From assembly GCA_903835005.1 (NCBI GenBank), contig CAILLK010000085.1, forward strand, positions 1 through 64,000: 64,000 nucleotides of DNA. Direction: 5' to 3'. Within the stretch, counting starts at the first letter, position 1; every line of letters begins with the position of its first letter. Below the pieces are notes generated by a model, which was not told the DNA's origin, ran no database searches, and saw only the letters and a program-made list of their open reading frames with translations. This DNA is from an uncultured Bacteroidota bacterium (GTDB taxonomy: Bacteria; Bacteroidota; Bacteroidia; Chitinophagales; Chitinophagaceae). The position numbers were made by a program, and so were the translations under genes. Positions 7,810 to 15,982 of this stretch are shown in pieces.

Positions 7810-8514
7810 TTATCTTCCACCATAAAACCGCACCTCATCGCCCCTTCTTTGCTGATATGCTCCGGGTAACAAACTTACAATATCATATATGCTTGTTACA
7901 GGCAATTGTTTCAAATCATCTCTGGTAAAAGTACTATAGGATTGGTAGTCTCTCACCTTCATTTGAGTTACCGATTTGAGACTAAGAACCATTGGTACAT
8001 CCTCAATAATGTAAAGTTTTCCATTGCCTCCAATGGTTACACCAGCACCCCGCCATGCTTGATACAATCCATACGTGGTTGAAAACACATTAATCAGTCG
8101 ACAAACTGGGAGTGGCTCTATCTCGTTCTTATTTATTCTATCATGAGATCCACACCCCAAATCTAACGGCTCTTTTACCCCATTAATTTCTATTTTATGT
8201 TGGTCGTGGATTATAGACATAGCGAAATTAACTCTTGTAAGATTATCCGGCGAAACAAGTACCTTATTGGTAAACATGGAGTCATATCCACTATAGATTA
8301 CCAATACATCATAATACCCTGGCTCCAATGGTTTGATCACATAGTTTCCATCATAATCAGTAACCGAACCTCCCTTTAGGACACCCCCGGCATAAACCTG
8401 AATTACCGCGCTAATCATAGGTTCTCTTTTCTCATCAATCACCTTACCGCCAATTTCCTGCGCCATCGATTGAAAAGAAATCAGTGCCGATAAAAGTGTA
8501 AGGATAGCTCTCAT
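7810..8514 (-). CDS. Exported CarboxypepD_reg-domain protein with a TonB-plug-like tail
   Basis: 234 residues: signal peptide 'MRAILTLLSALISFQSMAQ', a CarboxypepD_reg-like beta-sandwich at about 20-95 ('GGKVIDEKREPMISAVIQVYAGG ... YDGNYVIKPLEPGYYDV'), and a C-terminal segment ('DLKQLPVTSIYDIVSLLPGAYQQRRGDEVRFYGGR') that resembles the start of a TonB receptor plug. No beta-barrel follows. This is the N-terminal architecture of a SusC-like receptor without the transporter. It could be a natural short paralogue or a degraded receptor. The region is more AT-rich than its upstream neighbours. Confidence 0.6.
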   Translation of the reverse strand: MRAILTLLSALISFQSMAQEIGGKVIDEKREPMISAVIQVYAGGVLKGGSVTDYDGNYVIKPLEPGYYDVLVIYSGYDSMFTNKVLVSPDNLTRVNFAMSIIHDQHKIEINGVKEPLDLGCGSHDRINKNEIEPLPVCRLINVFSTTYGLYQAWRGAGVTIGGNGKLYIIEDVPMVLSLKSVTQMKVRDYQSYSTFTRDDLKQLPVTSIYDIVSLLPGAYQQRRGDEVRFYGGR

Positions 8515-8650
8515 AAAATGTCTTTATTATAAAGACGTAATTTTAGTTAGGAATCTTGGGTAATTCAAGACAAATTAGTTCAAACTATATTTTCACTTTC
8601 AAATTTGAAGAATGAAATTAAGATAGAAAGGCAGTTAGCAAATATTACAA

Positions 8651-9154
8651 TTAGTACTTTTGAGTACAATTTAATGTAGCCTCCTCCGGATAAGTCCAAT
8701 TTGTCCAATAGGTACACATTATTCTATTCTCTTTATAATAATAATTGATTTCAATATCAGGCCCCGTGCTACTATTTGGGTCATAATTATTGCAATAATT
8801 AAATACATTTCCATCCTTAGAGCAAATATTATATTTTCCACTAAAATCAATTGGAAAGTAAAAATGGTGAAGCTTTACTATGTCGATTATAGTCAGACTG
8901 CTATCCAAATTAGAAATAGAAATGCTTAATGTATCCTTAATAGTGAAAGTCGTATCGATAATATACGAAGGAGTATCATTAGCAAGAATAACATACTCAC
9001 CGCTATGGTACTGCCCCGAGCAAATCCAATTACCATTCAGTTTACCAATAGAAGGGCCATTATCATTCTTTTTACAACACAAAAGTGTTGAAAGACCTAA
9101 AAAAAGTATGGATAGAATTGCATTTCTTTGGGTGAATGAAAACAGGTCGTTCAT
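8651..9154 (-). CDS. Hypothetical exported protein, possibly lipocalin-like lipoprotein
   Basis: 167 residues with a hydrophobic N-terminus followed by 'LSTLLCCKKND', where one of the two Cys could be lipidated although the lipobox is imperfect. The mature part begins 'GKLNGNWICSGQYHSGEYV', similar to the opening strand of lipocalin-like lipoproteins, and is rich in beta-forming residues with several Cys. It lies 136 bp upstream of the CarboxypepD_reg gene on the same strand. The function is not recognisable. Confidence 0.5.
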   Translation of the reverse strand: MNDLFSFTQRNAILSILFLGLSTLLCCKKNDNGPSIGKLNGNWICSGQYHSGEYVILANDTPSYIIDTTFTIKDTLSISISNLDSSLTIIDIVKLHHFYFPIDFSGKYNICSKDGNVFNYCNNYDPNSSTGPDIEINYYYKENRIMCTYWTNWTYPEEATLNCTQKY

Positions 9155-9197
9155 TTGAGCATACTTTTAAATCAATGAACACAAAGCGTACAATATT

Positions 9198-9497
9198 CTA
9201 TTTCATAAACTTAACAATGGCAATAATCGCACCTACAATTCCGAGGAATTGCAATAAACCTTTAAGATAAACAGCCTTATAAACCTCGTTTTTGGATTGT
9301 TCAATTTACTGGTTGGTTTGTTCAATTTCCAGTTCCAGATTATGAACATCATCTTTAGTTAACTGACCATTACTTCCTTCATGCAATCCTGATAATACAA
9401 TATCTCTCATAGCGGTAACAAATGCTGCCACCTTATCATCAGTAAGGTGCTATGCCTTTCTGAATAAATCATATAACTGAATTTGCACTGTGGTCAT
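9198..9497 (-). pseudogene. Small coiled-coil/membrane protein gene with two in-frame nonsense codons
   Basis: Reading leftward from ATG at 9497, one continuous frame gives 'MTTVQIQLYDLFRKA*', then 'HLTDDKVAAFVTAMRD' on to 'EIEQTNQ*', then 'IEQSKNEVYKAVYLKG' and a final hydrophobic helix 'LLQFLGIVGAIIAIVKFMK' before a normal stop at 9198. TAG is codon 16 (9452-9450) and TAA is codon 64 (9308-9306). Apart from these two stops the ~99-codon frame is intact, with a coiled coil and a C-terminal membrane helix, an architecture like the DUF1640/CCDC90 group. TAA is one base from the Gln codon CAA. Confidence 0.7.
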
Positions 9498-9560
9498 AAC
9501 GCAAAAGTATTTCTAATGGATTATTATTAAATACCCGAAACTAATCCCAATTACAAATTC

Positions 9561-12368
9561 CTAAACAATCACCTTTTTCTTATACTCCCCCTTACTCTTC
9601 CTTATGTTGCAGGCCACCACTTTAAACTCAGGGCACATGGCTTCACTGTCGCTCACACTGCTCGTTATGTTATTCATCATCACATCGGGGAAGTGGAAGG
9701 TGCTACTCAGAATCCCGGGCTTTACTTCGTCGGTGATCCTGGCTTTCACATCTACCTTGCCGCGCGGTGATTCCACACACACCATGTCGCCATCCACAAT
9801 GAAGTGCTTAGCCGCGTCCACTGGGTTTATCATCAGCACATCATCTGTTACTATCAGCGCATTGTTTGTGCGGCGGGTCATGGCGCCACAGTTATAATGT
9901 TCCAGTTCGCGGTTGGTGGTGATGATGTATGGATACTCCTTTTCATTCTTAACGAGCTCCTGCGATTTCTTGTAATCGTTGTGTATGAATTTGCCCTTGC
10001 CTCTTTTAAATGTTTCCGTATGCAGTATCTGTGTGTCTTTACCCCCTTTTGCTACCGGCCATTGCTTGCCATCACTTCCCAGTTCATTCCATTTTACGCC
10101 TTCAAAGAAAGGCACTATCTGTGCTATCTCTTCCAGCACCCATTCAGGGTCATAAACAGCAGGCTGCTCGTAGCCCATCAGGTTCATTATGTCTACCATT
10201 ATCTGGCCATCACTCCTGGTGCCTTCAATGGGTTCCACTACTGCGTTTACCCGCTGAATTCTCCTTTCACCGTTGGTAAATGTGCCGCTCTTTTCCAGGA
10301 AAGACGATGCAGGCAATATCACTGTTGCCAATTTAGCGGTTTCGGTCATAAACAGTTCCTGAACCACAAACAGTTCCAGCTTGCTAAGCGCTGCCACCAC
10401 ATGGTGTGTATTGGGGTCTGTCTGTGCCATGTCTTCACCTATCACCCACATAGCTTTCAGCTTGCCATTATTGGCCGCATCATACATCTGTGGTATTTTC
10501 ATGCCTGCATAGTCAGGCAACTTGGCATGATAAAATTCTTCGTACATTTTGTGATACTCAGGCACTGATACATCATAATATCCTGCCCCCTGGTATGGCT
10601 GGCAGCCCATATCTGCCGATCCCTGCACATTGTTCTGTCCGCGCAGCGGGTTAACACCCACGCCCGGTCTGCCAATATTACCCGTTATCATAGCCAGGCT
10701 GGTAATCATCATGATGGTAAGGGTACCTTGCGAATGCTCGGTAACCCCCAGTCCATGAAACTCCATGGCATTTGGAGCTTTGGCATAGGCAATTGCGGCA
10801 TCCCGCACCAGTTTCTTATCCACACCGCATATAGCCTCCAGTTCATCCATATTCTGAGATAGTATCTCCTGTTTGAACTCTTCATAGCCTTCCGTGCGCT
10901 GTGCAATAAAATCCTTATCCTCCATCCCCTCACTGATGATGTAATAAAGCATCATGTTGAGGATGGCCATATTGGTGCCGGGGCGCAATTGCAGGTGATA
11001 AGTGGCATATTTTGCCAGTTCGGTTCTTCTAGGGTCAATAACTATCGAAGTCCTTCCGCTCATGGCTACCTGCTTCAGCTTCGCGCCTGTAACAGGGTGT
11101 CCGTCGGTAGGATTAGCACCTATCACCAAGATACAATCGGTAAGTTTCAGGTCCCTGATGGAGTTGGTTGCCGCTCCCGTACCGAAAGTGCGCTGCATAC
11201 CAATTGCAGTTGGTGAGTGGCATACTCGGGCGCAGCAATCAATGTTGTTGGTACCCATTACAGCCCTAGTAAATTTCTGCATCAGGTAATTTTCTTCGTT
11301 TGTTCCCCTCGAAGAGGATATACCTGCAAAGGAGTCAGGGCCGTATTTCGTCTTTATTTCTTTAAGCTTGCCGGTGATAAACTCATAAGCCTCATCCCAT
11401 GTAGCCTCCACAAATTCGCCATTCTTTTTAATGAGTGGTGTGCGCAATCGGTCTTTATGATTGTAGAAGGCAAACGCATAACGGCCTTTGAGACAGGTAT
11501 GCCCCTGGTTGGTATCAGCGCTGTAAGGCGCTTGTATTGATTTTATTTTACCACCTTTTACCGCTACTTCCAGGTTGCAGCCTACCCCACAGTAAGTACA
11601 TACAGTGCGTATCTTCTCATCAACCTGAATGGATTTTGATTCATAAATATCCGATATGGCAGATGTGGGGCATGCTTGTGCACAAGCGCCACAACTTACA
11701 CAATCAGACTCATTGAAAGTAACCTCTGCGCCTTTTATGATATGACTGTCGAAACCCCTTCCTCCCATGCTCAGCACAAACTGCCCCTGCACTTCATCGC
11801 ATGCCCTTACACAACGGAAGCAATTGATGCATTTGGAGAAATCAGTAGTCATATATGGATGACTCAGGTCTTTCTTCCTGTCCAGGTGGGTCTTGCCCTC
11901 CGGGTACCTTACATCGCGTACACCAACACGGGCGGCAACTTCCTGCAGCTCGCAGTTGTTATTCACCTCGCAGGTAAGGCAAGTGAGCGGATGGTCGGTA
12001 AGAACCAGCTCCACAATATTTTTACGCAATTTCTGCACCCGGTCTGACTCCGGATAAATAAAAGAGCCGGGCATCACAGGTGTATGGCAGGATGCCATTG
12101 TTTTGACAGGGCCACCTTTGGTAAGCGCCACATCGACGCTGCACACCCGGCACGAACCAAACGGGTCCAGATTGGGCGAATCGCAAAGTGTGGGTATGGA
12201 CTTCTGACCAAAATTCCGGCGCATCAGGGAGATAATAGTTTCTCCCTCTTTTATTTCGTAAGGTTTATCGTCAATATAAGCAACTTTGATATCAGCCTTC
12301 ACCTGGCCGTTACTGCCGATTGATCCTCCGGATGCTGTCTTGCTTTCTACATAATATTGTTTGCTCAT
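9561..12368 (-). CDS. NAD-dependent formate dehydrogenase, molybdenum/tungsten catalytic subunit
   Basis: 935 residues. In order: a 2Fe-2S domain (C62, C73, C76, C94), a His-Cys 4Fe-4S segment (H126, C130, C133, C139), two ferredoxin-type 4Fe-4S motifs (C180/183/186/190 and C223/226/229/233), a further 4Fe-4S of the catalytic domain (C257, C260, C264, C292), then the molybdopterin oxidoreductase domains. The Mo ligand is C383 in 'DCCARVCHSPT', i.e. a cysteine rather than a selenocysteine enzyme. It oxidises formate to CO2 and passes electrons to the NuoEF-like subunit at 12846. No fdhD or other accessory gene is present here. Confidence 0.9.
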   Translation of the reverse strand: MSKQYYVESKTASGGSIGSNGQVKADIKVAYIDDKPYEIKEGETIISLMRRNFGQKSIPTLCDSPNLDPFGSCRVCSVDVALTKGGPVKTMASCHTPVMPGSFIYPESDRVQKLRKNIVELVLTDHPLTCLTCEVNNNCELQEVAARVGVRDVRYPEGKTHLDRKKDLSHPYMTTDFSKCINCFRCVRACDEVQGQFVLSMGGRGFDSHIIKGAEVTFNESDCVSCGACAQACPTSAISDIYESKSIQVDEKIRTVCTYCGVGCNLEVAVKGGKIKSIQAPYSADTNQGHTCLKGRYAFAFYNHKDRLRTPLIKKNGEFVEATWDEAYEFITGKLKEIKTKYGPDSFAGISSSRGTNEENYLMQKFTRAVMGTNNIDCCARVCHSPTAIGMQRTFGTGAATNSIRDLKLTDCILVIGANPTDGHPVTGAKLKQVAMSGRTSIVIDPRRTELAKYATYHLQLRPGTNMAILNMMLYYIISEGMEDKDFIAQRTEGYEEFKQEILSQNMDELEAICGVDKKLVRDAAIAYAKAPNAMEFHGLGVTEHSQGTLTIMMITSLAMITGNIGRPGVGVNPLRGQNNVQGSADMGCQPYQGAGYYDVSVPEYHKMYEEFYHAKLPDYAGMKIPQMYDAANNGKLKAMWVIGEDMAQTDPNTHHVVAALSKLELFVVQELFMTETAKLATVILPASSFLEKSGTFTNGERRIQRVNAVVEPIEGTRSDGQIMVDIMNLMGYEQPAVYDPEWVLEEIAQIVPFFEGVKWNELGSDGKQWPVAKGGKDTQILHTETFKRGKGKFIHNDYKKSQELVKNEKEYPYIITTNRELEHYNCGAMTRRTNNALIVTDDVLMINPVDAAKHFIVDGDMVCVESPRGKVDVKARITDEVKPGILSSTFHFPDVMMNNITSSVSDSEAMCPEFKVVACNIRKSKGEYKKKVIV

Positions 12369-12417
12369 CGTTCTGTTTTTTTAGAGCATTTGCGCTCTGT
12401 TTATACAAACCAAACTA

Positions 12418-12834
12418 TTACATCTTCATCTGTGCAAAATAGGGGTGCTCAGGGTTAACTATCAGTTCATTCCGCAACGGATGTATCAATACATCCATAT
12501 CTTCCAAAGGAATCGTACCAAGTAATGGCTCTGCATCACCCGGCAATACAATAGCATTGCAGGAAGTGCGCCTGTTTTTAAATTTCAATTCCACAGGGGC
12601 CACAACTTCACATTCCACAATCTGTCCTGTTGCAGTTTGGGCTTTCCTCATTTCAACAACAGGAAGTTGCAATTGTTCTTTAATATTCTCATTAATAGCC
12701 AGCATATAGGACCCCGTATCAACAAGTATATCGACATGTATTCTTTTCACTTCTTCCTCACCTATCATATGCCGTTTTGCAAGGGCAATATCAATTCCAT
12801 TTATTAATTCGACATCTGCATATACTAATCCCAT
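12418..12834 (-). CDS. Retropepsin-like (clan AA) aspartic protease
   Basis: 138 residues with a single aspartic-protease motif D39-T40-G41 in 'HVDILVDTGSYMLAI' and a later hydrophobic 'EPLLGTIPLEDMDVLIHP', the two halves expected for a clan AA homodimeric protease of the kind found in many bacteria. No signal peptide is seen, so it should be cytoplasmic. It sits 11 bp after the NuoEF-like gene and 49 bp before the catalytic formate dehydrogenase gene, so it is probably cotranscribed with both. Whether it processes a subunit is unknown. Confidence 0.75.
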   Translation of the reverse strand: MGLVYADVELINGIDIALAKRHMIGEEEVKRIHVDILVDTGSYMLAINENIKEQLQLPVVEMRKAQTATGQIVECEVVAPVELKFKNRRTSCNAIVLPGDAEPLLGTIPLEDMDVLIHPLRNELIVNPEHPYFAQMKM

Positions 12835-12845
12835 AAACCTGTTGT

Positions 12846-14498
12846 TTAGTTTTCAAAATACTGTTTCAACTCCCCATCAAAATACTTCAAAGCATTCCTT
12901 ATTGGTAGCGGCAACCCACCCCCCAAAGCACACAAGGAGCCTATCTCCATAGTGGTTATCAGGTCTGTGAATAGCTCGCGGTCCATTTTATAATCAGTGG
13001 TAATTGCCTTATCCACCATTTCATAGCCACGGGTTGAGCCTAAACGGCATGGGAAACATTTGCCACAGCTTTCATGTGCGGTGAACTGAAACAGGTGCTC
13101 AATATATTTTATTACCGGAAACTCAGATGGCAAACACACTACCGATGCATGTCCCAGCAGGAATCCATTCTGAGCAAACGATTCAAAGTCTACTGTCAGG
13201 TCATTTATTTTGTCAACGGGCACTAATCCACCCAGCGGCCCACCAATGTGCATCGCCTTAACCGATGCCCTGAAACCACCACCCAGGTCATTCACCAATA
13301 CCGAAAGCGGCGTGCCCATATCCACTTCATAAATACCCGGCTTCTTGAAAAATCCATCCAGCGATGCCAGTTTGGTTCCGGTTGATTTGCCGCGGCCTAT
13401 AGCTGCAAATGCAGCACCGCCATTTTCAATGACCCATGGTATACAAGCAAGCGTTTCTACATTATTGACCACAGTGGGCTTATTGAATAAGCCATGCTGG
13501 GTAGGGTAAGGTGGCCGCACACGTACTTCCGGCCGCTGCCCTTCGATTGAGGATAATAATGCCGTTTCTTCACCACATATATAAGCGCCCTGAGCTTTTA
13601 TCAGTTTGAAATCATAATTAAATCCAGAACCAAGTATATTTTCACCAATAAAGCCCTTTGCCCGGATATCATCAATCGCCTTTTGGGTTATTTCTATCGC
13701 TTCCGGATATTCGCCTCTTATGTAAACAACTCCGTTATTTGCACCAGCTATATAGCCGGCAATAATCATTCCCAGCAATACGGCATGAGGCCTTTCCTCC
13801 AGCAGGTACCGGTCGCTGTAGGCACCCGGGTCGCCCTCATCTGCATTGCACACTATAAACTTAATATCGCCCTTCGTGTTTTTGCACGATTCAAGTTTGA
13901 ATCCGATAGGGAACCCTGCCCCACCCCGGCCACGTAATCCGGAAGTTTTCAGTTCGGCCAGCAATTGATCGGGGGTGAGACTCAGCGCCTTACCCAGTGT
14001 TTTGTAAAAAGTATCGATACCCGGAAAATCGCAGGTAAGAACCTGTGTGCCGTGGTGCCCCACATTATATTTATCTATTGGTTGCGGCTTACCCGCCTTT
14101 ATTGCGGCAATATTGTCTATATCCTTACCCGAATAGTTGTGGCCTTCATAGAAAAACGAACTGTTCTCATGGCAGCGGCCCAGGCAGCACATTTCTCCTA
14201 TTTCCTCATCTTTAAATTCGCCATGCAGTGCCGTTTTCAGCTTATCTTGTGTACCGGCTGTGAGGCAGGAGCTGCCATTACACACATACACTTTCTTTCC
14301 CTTGTTTTCAGGCCGCAGAAAATCATAAAAAGTAGCCGTTCCATATACATTGGCTGTTCCGAAAAGGAAGTCCTTCGCCAGTTGCTCCGACTTTTCTTTC
14401 GATATAGTTCCTGTTTCTGTTGCAGCTATCCCCAATTCTTCAAAAAGATTTTCCCTGAGCCCTTTCCTGCCTGATAATTCGCTGAGATTTTTCGACAT
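12846..14498 (-). CDS. Formate dehydrogenase NADH-binding subunit (NuoE-NuoF fusion)
   Basis: 550 residues. The first ~150 form a NuoE-like thioredoxin-fold 2Fe-2S domain (C73 and C78 in 'YVCNGSSCLT', C105 and C109 in 'MCCLGRCH'). The rest is NuoF-like, with the 'GLRGRGGAGFPIGFK' nucleotide loop, 'CNADEGDPGAYSDR' FMN/NAD segment, and the 4Fe-4S 'ESCGKCFPCRLG' near 470. It passes electrons from the catalytic subunit to NAD+. It is the first gene of the operon; the reverse-strand element TAAATTTG at 14542-14535 could be its promoter. Confidence 0.9.
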   Translation of the reverse strand: MSKNLSELSGRKGLRENLFEELGIAATETGTISKEKSEQLAKDFLFGTANVYGTATFYDFLRPENKGKKVYVCNGSSCLTAGTQDKLKTALHGEFKDEEIGEMCCLGRCHENSSFFYEGHNYSGKDIDNIAAIKAGKPQPIDKYNVGHHGTQVLTCDFPGIDTFYKTLGKALSLTPDQLLAELKTSGLRGRGGAGFPIGFKLESCKNTKGDIKFIVCNADEGDPGAYSDRYLLEERPHAVLLGMIIAGYIAGANNGVVYIRGEYPEAIEITQKAIDDIRAKGFIGENILGSGFNYDFKLIKAQGAYICGEETALLSSIEGQRPEVRVRPPYPTQHGLFNKPTVVNNVETLACIPWVIENGGAAFAAIGRGKSTGTKLASLDGFFKKPGIYEVDMGTPLSVLVNDLGGGFRASVKAMHIGGPLGGLVPVDKINDLTVDFESFAQNGFLLGHASVVCLPSEFPVIKYIEHLFQFTAHESCGKCFPCRLGSTRGYEMVDKAITTDYKMDRELFTDLITTMEIGSLCALGGGLPLPIRNALKYFDGELKQYFEN

Positions 14499-14534
14499 AA
14501 AACTTCATCCCCTATTAGGTGGGGTTTTCAAGTT

Positions 14535-14542
14535 CAAATTTA
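14535..14542 (-). promoter_or_regulatory. TAnnTTTG element upstream of the formate dehydrogenase operon
   Basis: TAAATTTG on the reverse strand lies 36 bp before the ATG at 14498. The leader between them can form a short CCCC/GGGG hairpin (14509-14524). No clear -33 motif is seen. Confidence 0.45.
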
Positions 14543-14718
14543 GCTAATATTTCTGAAATTGGGGTATAAAATGAAACGAAAGGTGATTGCAAAAAAACTA
14601 TCCAGTTAAAGTTATTTGCTATGGGAATGCTAGCTCAGGAAGATTATAAACTAACCACACGTTTTTTGCGGGTAGTTTTATTGAAATAAGTTAGCAACCG
14701 TATTATTGCGAAATAGGC

Positions 14719-14802
14719 TTGTCAATAAAATTATTGTCATAATATTTTGTCAATAGATTTATTGTCATAAATTTGTGTCAATAAAACTATTGTCAAAATG
14801 GA
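14719..14802 (+). repeat. Three tandem 28-bp repeats carrying six TTGTCA half-sites
   Basis: Units start at 14719, 14747 and 14775 with an exact 28-base period. Each holds two direct TTGTCA boxes (starts 14719, 14734, 14747, 14762, 14775 as GTGTCA, and 14790). The third unit runs into the ATG at 14798. A degenerate box in register (TTGCGA at 14706) hints at a fourth, decayed unit. The array covers the promoter of the two ATPase genes, so it is a candidate multi-site operator. Confidence 0.8.
14746..14775 (+). promoter_or_regulatory. Promoter of the two-ATPase operon, inside the 28-bp repeats
   Basis: TTTG at 14746-14749, an 18-base spacer, then TAAATTTG at 14768-14775. The predicted transcription start is about 15 bp before the ATG at 14798. 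Confidence 0.6.
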
Positions 14803-15982
14803 AAGATGGATATCTCCTAATACAATTACCGGTGATGCAGCAACCGGTGAAAGATATTTCAGACGCGACTATATTAATGAAGAATTCTGGCGGGAGATTA
14901 AAAAAGGGAACCATATCCTTTTTGTAGCCCCAAGGCGGGTGGGAAAAACTTCTATCATGAAAGACCTGGCTGATAATCCGGAAGCTGATTATTATTGCAT
15001 TTACCAGAATATTCAGGGTGTAAAGACAAAAAATGAATTTTATGAGCGGTTGTTTCATTTGTTTCTTGATTGTATAGGGAAGATAAAAAAATTAAGCAGC
15101 TTTCTTAAGAGGCTAAGTGAAAAGTATAGTATTGATCAGGTTTCTGTGAAAGGGTCAATAACCATCAGCAGAAAAAATATTGACTATGAAAAAGAACTAA
15201 AAAGTATAATCCCTCAATTAAAAGACCAATCTATAACAACGGTTATTTTTCTGGATGAATTTGCAGAAGTAATCAACACGCTGAATAAAAGGAAGCTGAA
15301 AGAAGATGCTATAGATATACTCAACACACTACGTGAAATAAGAAGCGATAATAATTTCCGCCATTTCAAATTAGTATTTGCGGGTTCTATTGGGCTGCAA
15401 TTTGTAATAAAGAATATGGACAGGCCCACCCTGATCAATGACCTTCACCCTATAGAAACAAAAGCGTTATCTGCAGATGAAGCCACGTTACTGATACAGC
15501 AACTTATTGAAGACGCAACCATACAATTTGATGAAGCCACGCTGCAATATTTACAAATAAAAGTGAAACACCTTCTGCCCTACTACCTGCAACTAATGGT
15601 TGAAGAAACAGACCTGGTGGCACGAAAAATGAATGAGCCTCGAATCAGCATACCGATGGTGGATAAAGCTTTTGATCAGGTATTGGAAAAGAACAAAAAT
15701 TTTGATGACTGGATAGAACGCCTGAAAGAATACCATCCCGAACAATTTGCATTTATCAACGAAATCCTTACCCGTTGCGCACATAAAGGGAAGATTGTGA
15801 TACAGGAGATATACAATATAGCTACAAATGACAAGCACAAAAGAAATGATGACTATATGAGCTTTATAGTGCAACTGCAAAATGACGGTTACCTGGTAGA
15901 GCTTTCAAAACATACTTATAAATTCCTTTCACCTTTTCTGGAACAATTCTGGTTAAATCAATATCCCGTTTACAATGGCTGA
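14798..15982 (+). CDS. P-loop ATPase (AAA/archaeal-ATPase-like), first gene of a two-ATPase module
   Basis: 394 residues. Walker A is 'APRRVGKTS' (44-52) and Walker B 'TTVIFLDEF' (148-155), followed by a sensor-like 'KLVFAGSIGLQ'. The C-terminal third ('HPEQFAFINEILTRCAHKGKIVIQEIYNIA ... DGYLVELSKHTYKFLSPFLEQFW') looks like a winged-helix domain. The Walker A style and layout recall the archaeal-ATPase/MNS clade of STAND-related NTPases. No membrane segment or nuclease motif is seen. Its end overlaps the next ATPase gene by 8 bp, implying translational coupling and a joint function. The actual role is unknown. Confidence 0.7.
   Translation: MERWISPNTITGDAATGERYFRRDYINEEFWREIKKGNHILFVAPRRVGKTSIMKDLADNPEADYYCIYQNIQGVKTKNEFYERLFHLFLDCIGKIKKLSSFLKRLSEKYSIDQVSVKGSITISRKNIDYEKELKSIIPQLKDQSITTVIFLDEFAEVINTLNKRKLKEDAIDILNTLREIRSDNNFRHFKLVFAGSIGLQFVIKNMDRPTLINDLHPIETKALSADEATLLIQQLIEDATIQFDEATLQYLQIKVKHLLPYYLQLMVEETDLVARKMNEPRISIPMVDKAFDQVLEKNKNFDDWIERLKEYHPEQFAFINEILTRCAHKGKIVIQEIYNIATNDKHKRNDDYMSFIVQLQNDGYLVELSKHTYKFLSPFLEQFWLNQYPVYNG

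Noticed and set aside
12383-12398. AGAGC/GCTCT hairpin between the protease and the formate dehydrogenase gene as a terminator
   Set aside because: The stem is only 5 bp and is followed by an A-run, not a T-run, on the transcribed strand.
14719-14802. 28-bp repeats as a CRISPR array
   Set aside because: The units are contiguous with no spacers, only three copies exist, and they overlap a promoter and a start codon.
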